This document shows positions 11,955 through 23,100 of a DNA stretch of 64,000 nt, piece after piece. Location of the stretch: contig OX359286.1 in assembly GCA_947179155.2 (NCBI GenBank), forward strand, positions 39,694,664 to 39,758,663. Direction: 5' to 3'. The notes under the pieces are model-generated. The model was not told where the DNA came from. It saw only the letters and a program-made list of their open reading frames with translations, and searched no databases. The stretch comes from Hedera helix. Lineage: Eukaryota > Streptophyta > Magnoliopsida > Apiales > Araliaceae. The stretch's first letter is position 1; every line of letters starts with the position of its first letter. A program made the translations under genes and the position numbers.

Positions 11955-12575
11955 ATGGCATCTGAAAATCGGGAGGTTAACTATGAAATTACCGAAACAA
12001 ATGTAGCTGCAAAACAAGAGGCGACGAATAATCTTCTTACAAACTCAGAGTTGAATCATTTGCCTAAGGCAAAAATTATGCGTGTTCTATCCAGTAAGGA
12101 TGAAGGTGAAAGCTCTGCTACAGTCGTTCCAGATCCATTCTTAGAAGCAATTAAAGGAAGTAACGAACTTGCAGAAATTATTGCCTTTAATTTACTCACT
12201 AATTGGGAGAGTGATATTACCTGGTTATGCTCTATAACAAAGGATCAGAATATATGGACTTTTCATATTAGTCTTTGGGATTTATGGTGTTCCAGCTATG
12301 ATTTTCAAGATTATTTAAAAATGATGTTTCTATACTTTTGGGCGTTACAATTTAGAGGAATTCAGGTTAAGTTAGTCACTATCGTGGAAACTGCAGTCTA
12401 TCGAAAATACTATTTTAATGGAAATCATTGGTACCTTACTACTGATGAAGTTGATGAACCCGAGAAACAGTTTGCTAGAAAATTATTCAGTGGTATTCCC
12501 ATGGTTGAAATACGTGAAGATCCGAATGAAGTATTCGGGATTCGATTTGACGATAACAGTCAAGAAACCGAATGA
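11955..12575 (+). CDS. Unknown 206-aa ORF in gag position, element B
   Basis: 206 codons, same length as the element A copy and free of stops. Residues ~88-145 are nearly invariant between the copies (differences only I/L near 125), while the N-terminal 60 residues vary most. No known domain is recognised. There is no signal peptide, and no CCHC motif of a gag nucleocapsid. The last 35 bases overlap the protease frame, shifted by one. An acceptor-like CCACAG lies just upstream of the ATG, so splicing of the retroelement transcript is possible but unproven. A structural comparison would be needed to tell a captured host sequence from an extremely diverged gag. Confidence 0.6.
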   Translation: MASENREVNYEITETNVAAKQEATNNLLTNSELNHLPKAKIMRVLSSKDEGESSATVVPDPFLEAIKGSNELAEIIAFNLLTNWESDITWLCSITKDQNIWTFHISLWDLWCSSYDFQDYLKMMFLYFWALQFRGIQVKLVTIVETAVYRKYYFNGNHWYLTTDEVDEPEKQFARKLFSGIPMVEIREDPNEVFGIRFDDNSQETE

Positions 12576-13107
12576 GGTGATAACCGGTAAGCTATTCATA
12601 AATTCTCGTGAAGTCTATGCCATATTAGATACTGGCTCTATCCACTCTTTTATCCCACCTATATGTACTCAACGTTTAAATTTGACTATTGAAAACTTAA
12701 ATCTTGTCTTATCAGTTGAAACCTCATTGGGAGAAATACCTATTACATTTACTATCTATAAATCTTGTCTAGTTCAAATCAACAACCTCACATTACCTGT
12801 TGACCTTATTTCTTTGGAGATGCGTGAATTTGATGTGATTTTAGGAATTGATTGGTTGACTACCCATCATGCTAAAATTGATTGTTTTCATAAGATTATT
12901 AGTTTTCATATTCCTAATCAACCTGTCATGCAAATTCAAGCAACTAAACCATTGAAATCTATAACTGTTATTTCTAGCCATAAAGCCATTCGTTTATTGA
13001 AAAACGGATGTCAAGCCTTTTTAGCTCATGTCACTGATTTGAACAAAAACACGTCAAACTTGAATGATATTCCCATTGTTAATGAGTTTCCTGACGTTTT
13101 TTTCTGA
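12541..13107 (+). pseudogene. Retropepsin (protease) of element B, frameshifted at its end
   Basis: Readable protease with an intact active site (AILDTGSIHSF) and the second conserved block FDVILGIDWLTTHHAKIDC. The tail reads IVNEFPDVF, then one extra base in a T-run compared with element A turns the following PEEL codons into a stop near 13105. A second one-base shift lies a little downstream around the poly-C of GGCTTACCCCAAACC. No start codon of its own is evident. It lies in the +1 frame relative to the 206-codon ORF. Confidence 0.8.
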
Positions 13108-13662
13108 GGAACTTTCTGGCTTACCCCAAACCGTGAAATTGAATTCTGTATCGATCTTGAACCCCGCACTAAGCCCATTTTTAAAGTCTCATACCAAATG
13201 GCCCCCATAGAACACCAAGAGTTGAAAGTTTAATTACTAGATATCGGTATCATTCATTCTAGTACAAAACTTATATCGAGCGAGGAATGCGAGAAGAGTT
13301 TTCAAGAACTCAAGAGGAGACTTGTTTCAGCTCCTGTTCTGACCATACCATCAGGATCAGGAGAATTTGTTATCTACAGCGATGCTTCTGGCAAAGGTCT
13401 AGGCTGTGTCCTTATGCAACATGGAAAGGTTATAGCCTATGCCTCTCGACAACTCAAAGATTATGAGAAAAATTATCCTACTCATGATCTAGAGTTGGCA
13501 GCAGTCGTTTTCGCGTTGAAGATCTGGAGACACTACTTGTACGGAGAAAAAGTGGATATCTATACGGATCATAAAAGTCTCAAGTATTTTTTCACCCAGA
13601 AGGAACTCAACATGCGACAACGACGTTGGCTTGAGCTGTTAAAGGATTATGACCACACAATC
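13108..13662 (+). pseudogene. RT-deleted segment and RNase H of element B
   Basis: The RT N-terminal approach is readable (IEFCIDLEP, KPIFKVSYQMAPIEHQELK). The sequence then passes at about 13220-13275 straight to EECEKSFQELKRRL, so the entire RT catalytic domain is missing. RNase H is largely intact: YSDASGKGLGCVLMQ, AYASRQLKDYEKNY, LELAAVVFALKIWRHYLYG, YTDHKSLKYFFTQKEL. A TAG at 13663-13665 ends the frame where element A reads glutamine (HTIQ). The RT deletion junction matches that in element A. Confidence 0.85.
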
Positions 13663-13665
13663 TAG

Positions 13666-15321
13666 TATCACCCGGGAAAGGCGAACGTTGTAGCTGACGC
13701 TTTGAGCAGAAAATCTTATGCAAGTACAAGTGCACTGCTGACAACACAAAAGTGTATTTTGTACGACTTGCAAAAGATGGAGATAGAGCTAAAGACACCA
13801 GGGACCCACTCGAAGATTGCTCACGTGCGAGTAGAACCAACTTTAATCGATAAAATTAAAGCTGCTCAAGCTACCGATCCGGAACTGATAAACATGATAA
13901 AGAAAGTACAAGAAGGTGTCATTCCCGAAGCAAGAATCGACGAGAAAGGAATACTTCGAGTCAACTCTCGACTCTGTGTTCCTAACGATCCTGAATTAAA
14001 GCATAAAATCATGATGGAGGCACACAACACGCCGTTTGCAATCCACCCAGGAGGTACCAAGATGTATCGAGATTTTCGACATACATTTTGGTGGAACAAT
14101 ATGAAAAGAGAGATTGCGGAGTTTATCTCAAGGTGCCTAACTTGTCAACGTGTCAAGGCAGAACATCAAGTTCCTAAAGGTCCATTACAATCACTTGAAG
14201 TTACCGAATGGAAGTGGGAACACATCAATATGGACTTCGTGACGGGTCTTCCAAAAGTTTCTCAAGGCTTAGATGCAATTTGGGTGATCGTAGATAGATT
14301 GACCAAATCTGCTCATTTCTTGCCTATACGAGAAAACTTTTCACTTGAACGTTTTGCCGGTATGTACATAAATGAGATCGTGAGATTGCATGGCATGCCA
14401 GTTTCCATAGTTTCTGATCGAGATCCTAGATTCACTTCACGCTTTTGGATCAGTCTACAAAAAGCTATGGGCACTGAACTACGTTTTAGTTCTGCATACC
14501 ATCCTCAAACGGACGGACAATCGGAAAGGACGATCCAGACCCTCGAAGATCTTTTGAGACTTTGTGTATTAGACTTCAAAGGAAGTTGGGATAAGTACTT
14601 GCCATTGGTGGAATTTTCTTACAACAACAGTTACCAAGCAAGCATAGGCATGGCTCCATTCGAGGCATTGTATGGAAGGAAGTGTCGCTCTCCAATATGT
14701 TGGAATGAGGTAGGAGAAGCAAAATTGTTGGGACCCGAGTTGGTACGCTTGACGACCGAAAAGATCCAAATGATCCGACAACGAATACAGACCGCACAAG
14801 AACGACAAAAGAGTTATGCTGATCTTCATCGGAGAGACGAAAATTTCAACGTCAGAGATCATGTATTCTTACGTGTTTCTCCATGGAAAGGGGTTACGAG
14901 ATTCGGAAAGAGAGGAAAGCTCAACCCTCGATTTATTGGCCCATTTGAAATCCTCGATCGAATAGGAACCGTAGCCTACAGACTAGCCCTACCACCAAGT
15001 ATGTCTCGCATCCATAACGTTTTTCACATATCTATGTTACGTAAATATGTGAAGGACCCAAACCACGTCATTGAGTTAGAACCAGACGTTATAGCAGAGG
15101 ATTTAACATACGAGGAGGTACCTGTTAAGATCCTGGATAAGAAGGAGCAGATCCTACGCTCAAAGGTTATACCTCAAGTTAAGGTTTTATGGAGGAACCA
15201 AGATACTGAGGAAATGACTTGGGAGCTAGAATCTGAGATGAAATCTAAGTATCCTTACCTCTTCGATATGTCAGGTACGTCAATTTCGGGGACGAAATTT
15301 CATAAGGAGGGGAGGTTGTAA
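13666..15321 (+). pseudogene. Integrase with chromodomain-like tail, element B
   Basis: An open frame through the integrase, in phase with the RNase H segment apart from one TAG. Visible parts: NVVADALSRKS at the RNase H end; zinc finger HHCC (AIHPGGTKMYRD ... CLTCQRVK); catalytic D, D, E in NMDFVTGLP, SDRDPRFTSRFW and SERTIQTLEDLL; GPFEILDRIGTVAYRLALPP; and a tail ending EMTWELESEMKSKYPYLFD. All DDE residues are present. The ORF ends 5 bp inside the 3' LTR. It could act only if read through or supplied as a separate product, which I cannot show. Confidence 0.88.
15304..15315 (+). other. Polypurine tract of element B
   Basis: AAGGAGGGGAGG immediately before the 3' LTR (one T between), the expected primer for plus-strand synthesis. 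Confidence 0.85.
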
Positions 15322-18300
15322 GACCCCGAATTTTATGAAATACAAAATTTAATTTTTCTTCATATAGATATTTTTTTTTAAACAGTAAGTGGTTAAATCG
15401 ATAAAGTTAAAAGTTAAGGATGTTATGTGCAAATTTTATTTTGTCGGACAATATTCGTTTGGTCGGGGAATATTCGTTTGGTCCGACGGCGCCGAAATAA
15501 CAAATTATTGGTGGACCCCACAACGGAATATTTGTCGGATATAGAAAACGACAGAAATAACCTTTTTAAATAAAAATAGTCAACGGAACTGTTAAAATAC
15601 CGGTGATAAAAGAATAGTAGCATACGGTAGTTATTGGTATTTTCTGTAGCACTCGGTACTCTACAGTAACACACGGTATTGCATAGTGTCTCATATTATT
15701 GGTCTGATAATTGACACCGTAACTGTTACGCATCATTTCATCGATAATTGTCACTGCATAATATTTTATATTATCAATTCAATAATTGTTGTTACACAGT
15801 ATTTTGCATTATTGATTTAATAATTGTCATTACACTGTATTTTATATCATTGAGTCAATAATTGTTGTTGCACTGTTTTTAAAATTATTGAACCTAATAA
15901 TTGTCACAGTAACATATGCACAGTAATTCACATTATTGAATCAATAATTGTCATTACACAGTAACGTATGCTTTATTTTACATTATTGTTATCTCTATTA
16001 TGATGTTATTTAAACAGTTGTATTTCATTAATTTATTGACTTGATATCTAAGAGCTAACTATACTGTATTTATAACAATTAGTCATAATAATTGAATTGA
16101 TAAAGTTATTTGTTTATAATATAAAGTTAGGTGATTATTAGGTGATATGAAATGAATGGTGTAGATTAAAGTGTGAATTATTGTTGAATAATTGAATTGA
16201 TTTGTTTATAATATAAAGTTAGGTGATTATTAGGTGATATGAAATGAATGGTGTAGATTAAAGTGTGAATTATTGTTGAATAATTAAATTGATTTGTTTA
16301 TAATATAAAGTTAGGTGATATGAAATGAATGGTGTAGATTAAAGATAATATAATATTTGAAATGGATGGTGTAGATTAAAAGGTGATCTTTAAATGAATG
16401 GTTTAGATTAAATGAATGATAAGATTTTTGGCTATAAATAGAAGCCTTAACTTAAGGATTTTTCATAAACTTCCTTACTTGTTCTTTTTTTCTCTCTCTA
16501 AATACTTCTTGTGAAAGTTCTCTCTAAGTGTGCTTAAGTCATCTTGAGTATTTGTGAAGATCTATAAGTATACGTGTACTGTTCAAGTTAATCAACCTCA
16601 TTTAAATCAATATCCAGTCACGTGTTACGGTAAGGGATACCATCTTTTTCATCTTCCATTATTCAAACGTACTATGGTAAGGGATACCATCTTTTTCATC
16701 TTCCATTATTCAAACGTACTATGGTAAGGGATACCATCTTTTTCATCTTTCATTATTCAAACATACTATGGTAAGGGATTATCATTATTTGATTCTCGAT
16801 AATAATATTGTTTCTTCCTTACTCATAAGACGTGCCTTTTATTTCCATGTATTAAATTGTGGGAATAACCTTACGGAGCGGATTGCCGCCTGTTGGTGAA
16901 TAACCTTTCGTATTCATTCATTATTAATCTCTGAGAATAACCTTACGGAGCGGATTGCCGCCTGTTTGGTGAATAACTCTTTGTACTCAAATCCTATTAA
17001 ATTGTGGGAATAACCTTACGGAGCGGATTGCCGCCTGTTGGTGAATAACCTTTCGTATTCATTCATTATTAATCTCTGAGAATAACCTTACGGAGCGGAT
17101 TGCCGCCTGTTTGGTGAATAACTCTTTGTACTCAATTCTATTAAATTGTGGGAATAACCTTACGGAGCGGATTGCCGCCTGTTGGTGAATAACCCTTTGT
17201 ATTAATTTCCTTCACCTTTTGTTAATCAAACCTGCTACGGCAAGGGATATTATTTTCTTTCATACTCCTAAATCGAAATTTATTATGGAACTATTGCTTC
17301 TATAATTCCTGAAAATATTATATGTTCCATAATAGTTGAACTTCATTATTTCAACTGAACCTTCCTATTTACGTGAACCTTTCTATTGAATTGTAACCGT
17401 TATTCTGAACTGTGGATCTTGAATATCATTTTTAAATTTCACTCCACATCATGTTGACAATTTGGACATTATTTGAATCTGTACAAAGTAAACTTCCGAT
17501 ACTTATTGTTATCCTATTTCTTCTGTTCATCATTTATATCATTCTAATCATCCAAAAATCAAGCTGTTGTGAATATCTGTGGCCGGGGGCACAGATGTGA
17601 TATATTTGTTGAACAGATGATAGGTTAAAGGCGATATAATAGGTTAAAGGCGATACATCTGTTCGGTGTCTTTTATGGCACGTGGTGAATGTTCTCTTTG
17701 GCCCGTAGTGCAAAGATGAATTGTTGTTTGGTATGATTATGACCAAAGGCTGAATCTGGTATAATCATGACCGTTGGTGTTATATTGAATGTCTTTGGCC
17801 CGTAGTGCAAAGATGAACTGTTGATCTGCATGATTATGATCAGGAACTGTGAATTTGTATTATCTTGACTAATGATATTTCAGATGATAAAAGTTGATGA
17901 TGTTTTTCCTAAAAAGAGAACCGAGTGGACATTATAGTCTGCATTATTCTTCTAATAGATTACTCATTCCGCTGCTATTATTGATCTGAACGTTGTTTAA
18001 GAATTTAACTGCAGTTTTTGATATAAACCTTGTAGTCTATTGTATTCTATCAAGAACTCAACTGTTGAAGACTAATGATAATTTATTCGTCATTATCTTA
18101 GTCATGATATTCTTTACTGGGCTATTTGAGCTCACCCTTTCTTTTGTTCCATTGTTTTTCAACAGGAGATGAAAACATAACAGGGTCTAGCCGGGGAATG
18201 GAGTGAGGGTCCGAGGAATAGTTATCATAGTCTTCACGTTTTGTAAAATAGTGTGGCAATAATAGTGAAGACTTAGTTGTGTATTATTATACACTGTATT

Positions 18301-18391
18301 GTTGTACGTTGTGCTTTGTTGTAATAATTTTGTTGTAGTCTTTTGACGACTCAAGTTTGGGCTGTGTGGGCCCAGATTTGGGGGCGTCACA
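15317..18391 (+). repeat. 3' LTR of element B
   Basis: 3075 bp, the same length as the 5' LTR and nearly identical, with TATA box at 16433 and five minisatellite copies at 16861-17195. Followed at once by the ACTAA duplication. Confidence 0.97.
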
Positions 18392-18396
18392 ACTAA

Positions 18397-19996
18397 TAAG
18401 TTAACATTTTAGATTAAGATGTGATTTCAGATGAGTATATATAAATCAAATATTTTCAATAAAATTCCTCTGGAATTCATTATTTTTCCCATAAGCAAGT
18501 TTGTGATTGTATTCATCTTTTTCTTCCATTTTTCATCCTTGCTTTCTATTTGATATTGAAATCCACAAAGAGAAAAGGAACTAAAAGATACGGACATAAT
18601 ATCCACATTCTTGAATTTTTCGATTCATATAAAATATCTCAATACAGTCCACCTTTTTATCAGGACTGAATAATTGTGAGTATTAATAAAGAAACACATG
18701 CAACAACTTAAAGTTGTAATCTTGATTGAAGTTCCTAGACCTAGAGTTTCAATGACTAATATACTTGCTCATTTCTACCAAATATAAGATTGAAATTGAT
18801 TTTTTAAAGTTAATTTAAGATAATTTTGAATTAAAATCCCTAACTTTACATATTATGTTGGCACCTTTACGTATAATAACCCAAATAAGCAGAGGCAGGC
18901 GAGAAGGACGAAAGCTACCAAGGCAGGGTAATCTCGACGGTATACTTGACGAATTGTGGTAATACAAGTGGATGACATGGGAATGTAACTATAAGCCGGA
19001 TAATTAGGGGCATAATAATATTTCCAAGGACTTTGGCAGTTATTGCAGCAGGTTTTGGATGGTGCCAGGCATTTTTCGTTGACGGTGGATGATCAGAATA
19101 TATTGTTTGTTGGTTTTTTATAGAATCGTTAATTTATGAAGGTGGTGATGGATTTTGAGCAAATTCCCAGAAATTACAAGGGGTAATTCATTATTTCAAG
19201 GAATTTTAAATTTAGGTGGGATGGGACCCGGTTCCAAAGAAAATGCGTTTTACTTTCAAATTTTGCAATCGTGTTATATTTTTCTCTTAGAATATGATGC
19301 TAATAATTTAATTAATAATCATGACATGATAATTAAATTATTGATATAAATTTAAAAAAATTATGTCATTTTTTGTTATTATTATAAAAAAAAGATAAAA
19401 ATAAATATTATTGTTTTTTCTTACAAATGATATATCTTTGTAAAATAAAGGAAATTATTTCTTAAATTACAATATATTATTATGGATAAGTATAAATACA
19501 CAATACTAAACACAATATTTTAATTTTAACTATCGAAAGATGGGATCTGATACAGAAGTCTGTGTTAAGTCTTACTTTTTAATAGTTAAAATATATATAG
19601 TATTTAGAGTAGTGTTTGATTATAATATGTATAAAATTATCTTATTATTATTATATAGGAGTACATATTTCCTATTTTTTCTCTTTTTATTTTTTATATT
19701 ATTTGTGTATGTATATATTTGTGTCCATAATATTATTCGATTTTAAAAAAAATTTGGAATCATGAAATTGTGTCTAATCAATGAAAAAATTAATAAATAC
19801 ATTTTATTTATATATTATTATTTTAATATTTAAAATAAATTATTTTATTTTAAATATTAAAATAATAACACATAAATAATATAAAATACTGAATGATGCG
19901 GGATCATGTCATAAGTGACTCAAGACGGCCGAATAATTACTGCAATCAACTGCTCTATGTTTGTACCCGATCCATTAAAAGCCCGCATTCATCGTC
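18397..19996. other. AT-rich intergenic DNA upstream of ESF1
   Basis: No coding sequence that I can support. The only clear structure is the 23-bp perfect inverted repeat at 19815-19868. Confidence 0.7.
19815..19868. repeat. Perfect 23-bp inverted repeat, 8-nt loop
   Basis: Arms 19815-19837 and 19846-19868 are exact reverse complements of AT-rich sequence (TTATTATTTTAATATTTAAAATA style). Weaker complementarity continues outward into the flanks, which suggests the core of a small MITE about 100 bp long. Confidence 0.7.
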
Positions 19997-20004
19997 TAGG
20001 GTTT
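19997..20004 (+). promoter_or_regulatory. Telo-box (TAGGGTTT) upstream of ESF1
   Basis: TAGGGTTT, the reverse of AAACCCTA, 120 bp before the start codon. Telo-boxes are known to be enriched in promoters of plant ribosome-biogenesis genes, which fits the product. Functional use here is inference. Confidence 0.45.
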
Positions 20005-20123
20005 ATGCTTTCTACAGAGGAGTAACTAACTAAACCCATCTTCGTCCGCTGCAAATCTTTCATCATCAACCTCCGTTGCGGCTCTCTACTAATTTGTGCA
20101 CGGAGGACAAAGTGTACACTTCC

Positions 20124-23100
20124 ATGGGTTCCAAAAACAAGAAGAAAAATTCGAAGGGAGAGAATAACGGCGCCGATGGTGCGCGCGGTAGCGGCAGCCA
20201 TGGGAGCAACCAGAACGTGATAACGGACCCTCGGTTCGCGTCCGTACATTCGGATCCTAGGTTTCAGAATCCTCCGAAGCACAAGTCTAAGGTGTTGATT
20301 GATTCTCGTTTCAATCGCATGTTCACCGATGAAAGCTTTACTTCTTCATCGATTCGTATTGATAAGCGAGGCAAAACTAAGAAAGATTCTTCATCTCAGA
20401 ATCCTCTTAAACATTATTACCGCCTGGATGAAGATGAAGAAGAAGTGAAAAAACGCAGAGCAGATGTCCAAAGCGATGAAGAAGATGAGAGCGACGAGAG
20501 TGAGAATGAGAAATTGAAAAAAAGACTCGTGGAATCGTCTGATTCGGAATTGCAAAGTGAATCTGAACCTTCAAATTTGGAGGAAGAAGAAGATGAACAT
20601 GTTAGTGATGTGGATAGCGATACTTCCTCGACGGGTTCGGATTCAGATGACGGAGTTTATTGGGAGGAAGAAGAGACTCTTGCGCAGGTAAAATTTTAAG
20701 CTGATTATTATTATTTTCTTTGTTTAATACCAATTGAATACCGGAATTAGGGGGAAGGAAATGAAAATAGTTAAAAGATGTGAGCTTTATGTGAAGCAGG
20801 AGGAGAATGTACCGGAAATTGAGAAGGAAACTTACAGACTTGCAATTGTTAATATGGATTGGAATCAAGTGAAGGTGAGTTATCCCAAAAATTCTTTGTT
20901 TATTAGTTCAAATTTATTTCCTGATGTTAATGATTTAATTTAATGGGCTATATAATATGCAAGGAAACTTGCTTGCTGTTAGATGGTAATGATTCAATGT
21001 TCATTTATGTCCATACAAGCAGAATAAAATGTGTCATTTTGTTTGGTTGGATTCTTTCTGAACCATTTTGCTCTCTATAACAGTGTGTTGGATTTTACAA
21101 ATTTTCTTCATTTTTTCCTTTCATTCTTCTTGTGGCAGCTTAACCAAAACTGGTATTTATGGCTATCTTTTCTGTTTGTTGCAATCTTCGCTCTTCTGAG
21201 AGTTATTGTTCTTTATGTAGGCAGTTGACTTGTATGTACTGTTAAGCTCATTTCTGCCTAAAGGTGGGCAAATTTTGTCAGTGGCTGTCCATCCATCTGA
21301 GTTTGGACTGAAGCGAATGGAAGAGGAGGCAGTGCAAGGTCCGGTTGGATTGTTTGATAAGGATAACAAAAATGCAAATGAAGATGATGATGATGATGAT
21401 GATGATGATGAGATTGATATAGAAAAATTGCGTGCCTATGAATTAAGTAGGCTAAGGCAAGTCAGTTGGATTTTACTATTGCATTTTTTAATATTTGTCT
21501 TCCTAAATATTTAGTCTTTAGTTATCTACCTTGCGCATACTTTACCACCATACTAATATGTGGATGCATATGTCACTATCATTCGCTCAAGTCCTGGCCG
21601 AAACAGAACGGACTTTCCATTTAAATTTACCCTGCTTTCAATATTCCAGAAGGATTTACATAGAAGAAAAAGGAGAAATAACCTCTCATTTTGGTTTATA
21701 AATTTTTCTTTCCATCTAGAAAAGAATCTAAACTGCATTTTTTTCCTTGCAAACTATGGAAAACTCATCCTTATTTACATCCCTCTAGTATTCCCTCATC
21801 TCAAACTTACCATATGTACAATACAGAAACCTGAAAACCTCAACTAGAGTTTCAATCTCTTCTGGTAACTTTGCCTAAAAAAATTTCTCTTAGAACTTTT
21901 CCTTTTTCTGGTTGTGTTTTCACCTTGTCAGGTACTATTATGCTGTGGTGGAATGTGATTCAATTGCTACAGCAGATTACCTTTACAAAAGTTGTGATGG
22001 TGTTGAGTTTGAAAGATCATCAAATAAGCTGGACTTGAGGTTTATTCCAGACTCTATGGAATTTAAACATGCTCCTCGTGATGTTGCTACTGAGGTAAAA
22101 TGTTCTTCCACTTAATAAATGGCTATAATAAGGAGTTTATTTATTTATATTGGTCAGTATCTGGAGTAGTTATTATGCTTTTTACGAAAATATGTAAGGG
22201 TTTTGATCAATCAAATTCATATGTAAAAAGACAGTTAAATGAACTCAATTAGAGTTCTGCTTGTGAATAGAGGTACGGCGGACTACTAATTGCTCATATG
22301 AAAAAGCTTCAGAAGAAGACACCTCATTGTTATCCTAATTGATTAGTTAAAACGGGCCCGGGGAGGGGGAGTAGAACTTGGTAATGCTGTCATTATAGAT
22401 TATTATGCTTTTGAATTCCAATTCCTTAACTAGCTCAATTTGATCTAGTAAATTGGTTATAACTGTAATGATTAAAAATCTCTTCCTTTCTTTGACCTCC
22501 TCTTTTCCAGGCACCAGGAAGCTATGAAGGTATTGATTTTCAGACTCGAGCTCTGCAGCAGAGCAAAATTCATCTTACTTGGGATGAAGATGAACCACAG
22601 CGTTCCAGGACCTTGAAGAGAAAATTTAATGCTGACCAGGTTGGTTACCTTTGTATTTTTGTTTTGAATATTACTGCTGATCCTCAAGTCTCTCAAGTTA
22701 TATATATATGTATGAGTGGTATACTTGTGCTTAATCTGATAGATGGGAACGCTGAAACTCTTTCCCTCTCTGTTTCTTCATATTATCACTGTATGAAGAT
22801 GATTAGTGACTACTTTCATAATTCTGTTGCTATTCGTTTTTTTGTATATAGCTAGCTGAGTTGGAATGGAAGGAGTTCCTGGCTTCTGATGAAAGTGGAA
22901 CTGATGAAGGCAAAAATGATGATGACATGGAAGATAGATTGGACAAAAGACATAAGAAACAAGATATGTACCGTGCTCTGATCCAGTCTGGAGATGGTTC
23001 TGATGGAGACGAGGAGAAGGATGACCAGGACATGGAGGTCACTTTCAATACCGGATTGGAGGATATAAGCAAGCGAATTTTAGAAAAGAAAGATAGAAAA

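Larger units (their letters stand above)
8503..18396 (+). mobile_element. Element B: complete, recent, RT-less Ty3/gypsy element with TSD ACTAA
   Basis: Two 3075-bp LTRs (8508-11582 and 15317-18391) bracket a 3734-bp interior. The 5-bp target duplication ACTAA is perfect (8503-8507 and 18392-18396). The LTRs are equal in length and I found one difference (a C/T change in a CATCTTCCATT repeat), so this is a very recent insertion. The interior lacks gag and the RT core and holds a frameshifted pol, so the element cannot have copied itself with its own enzymes. It must have been moved by a relative in trans. Confidence 0.95.
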
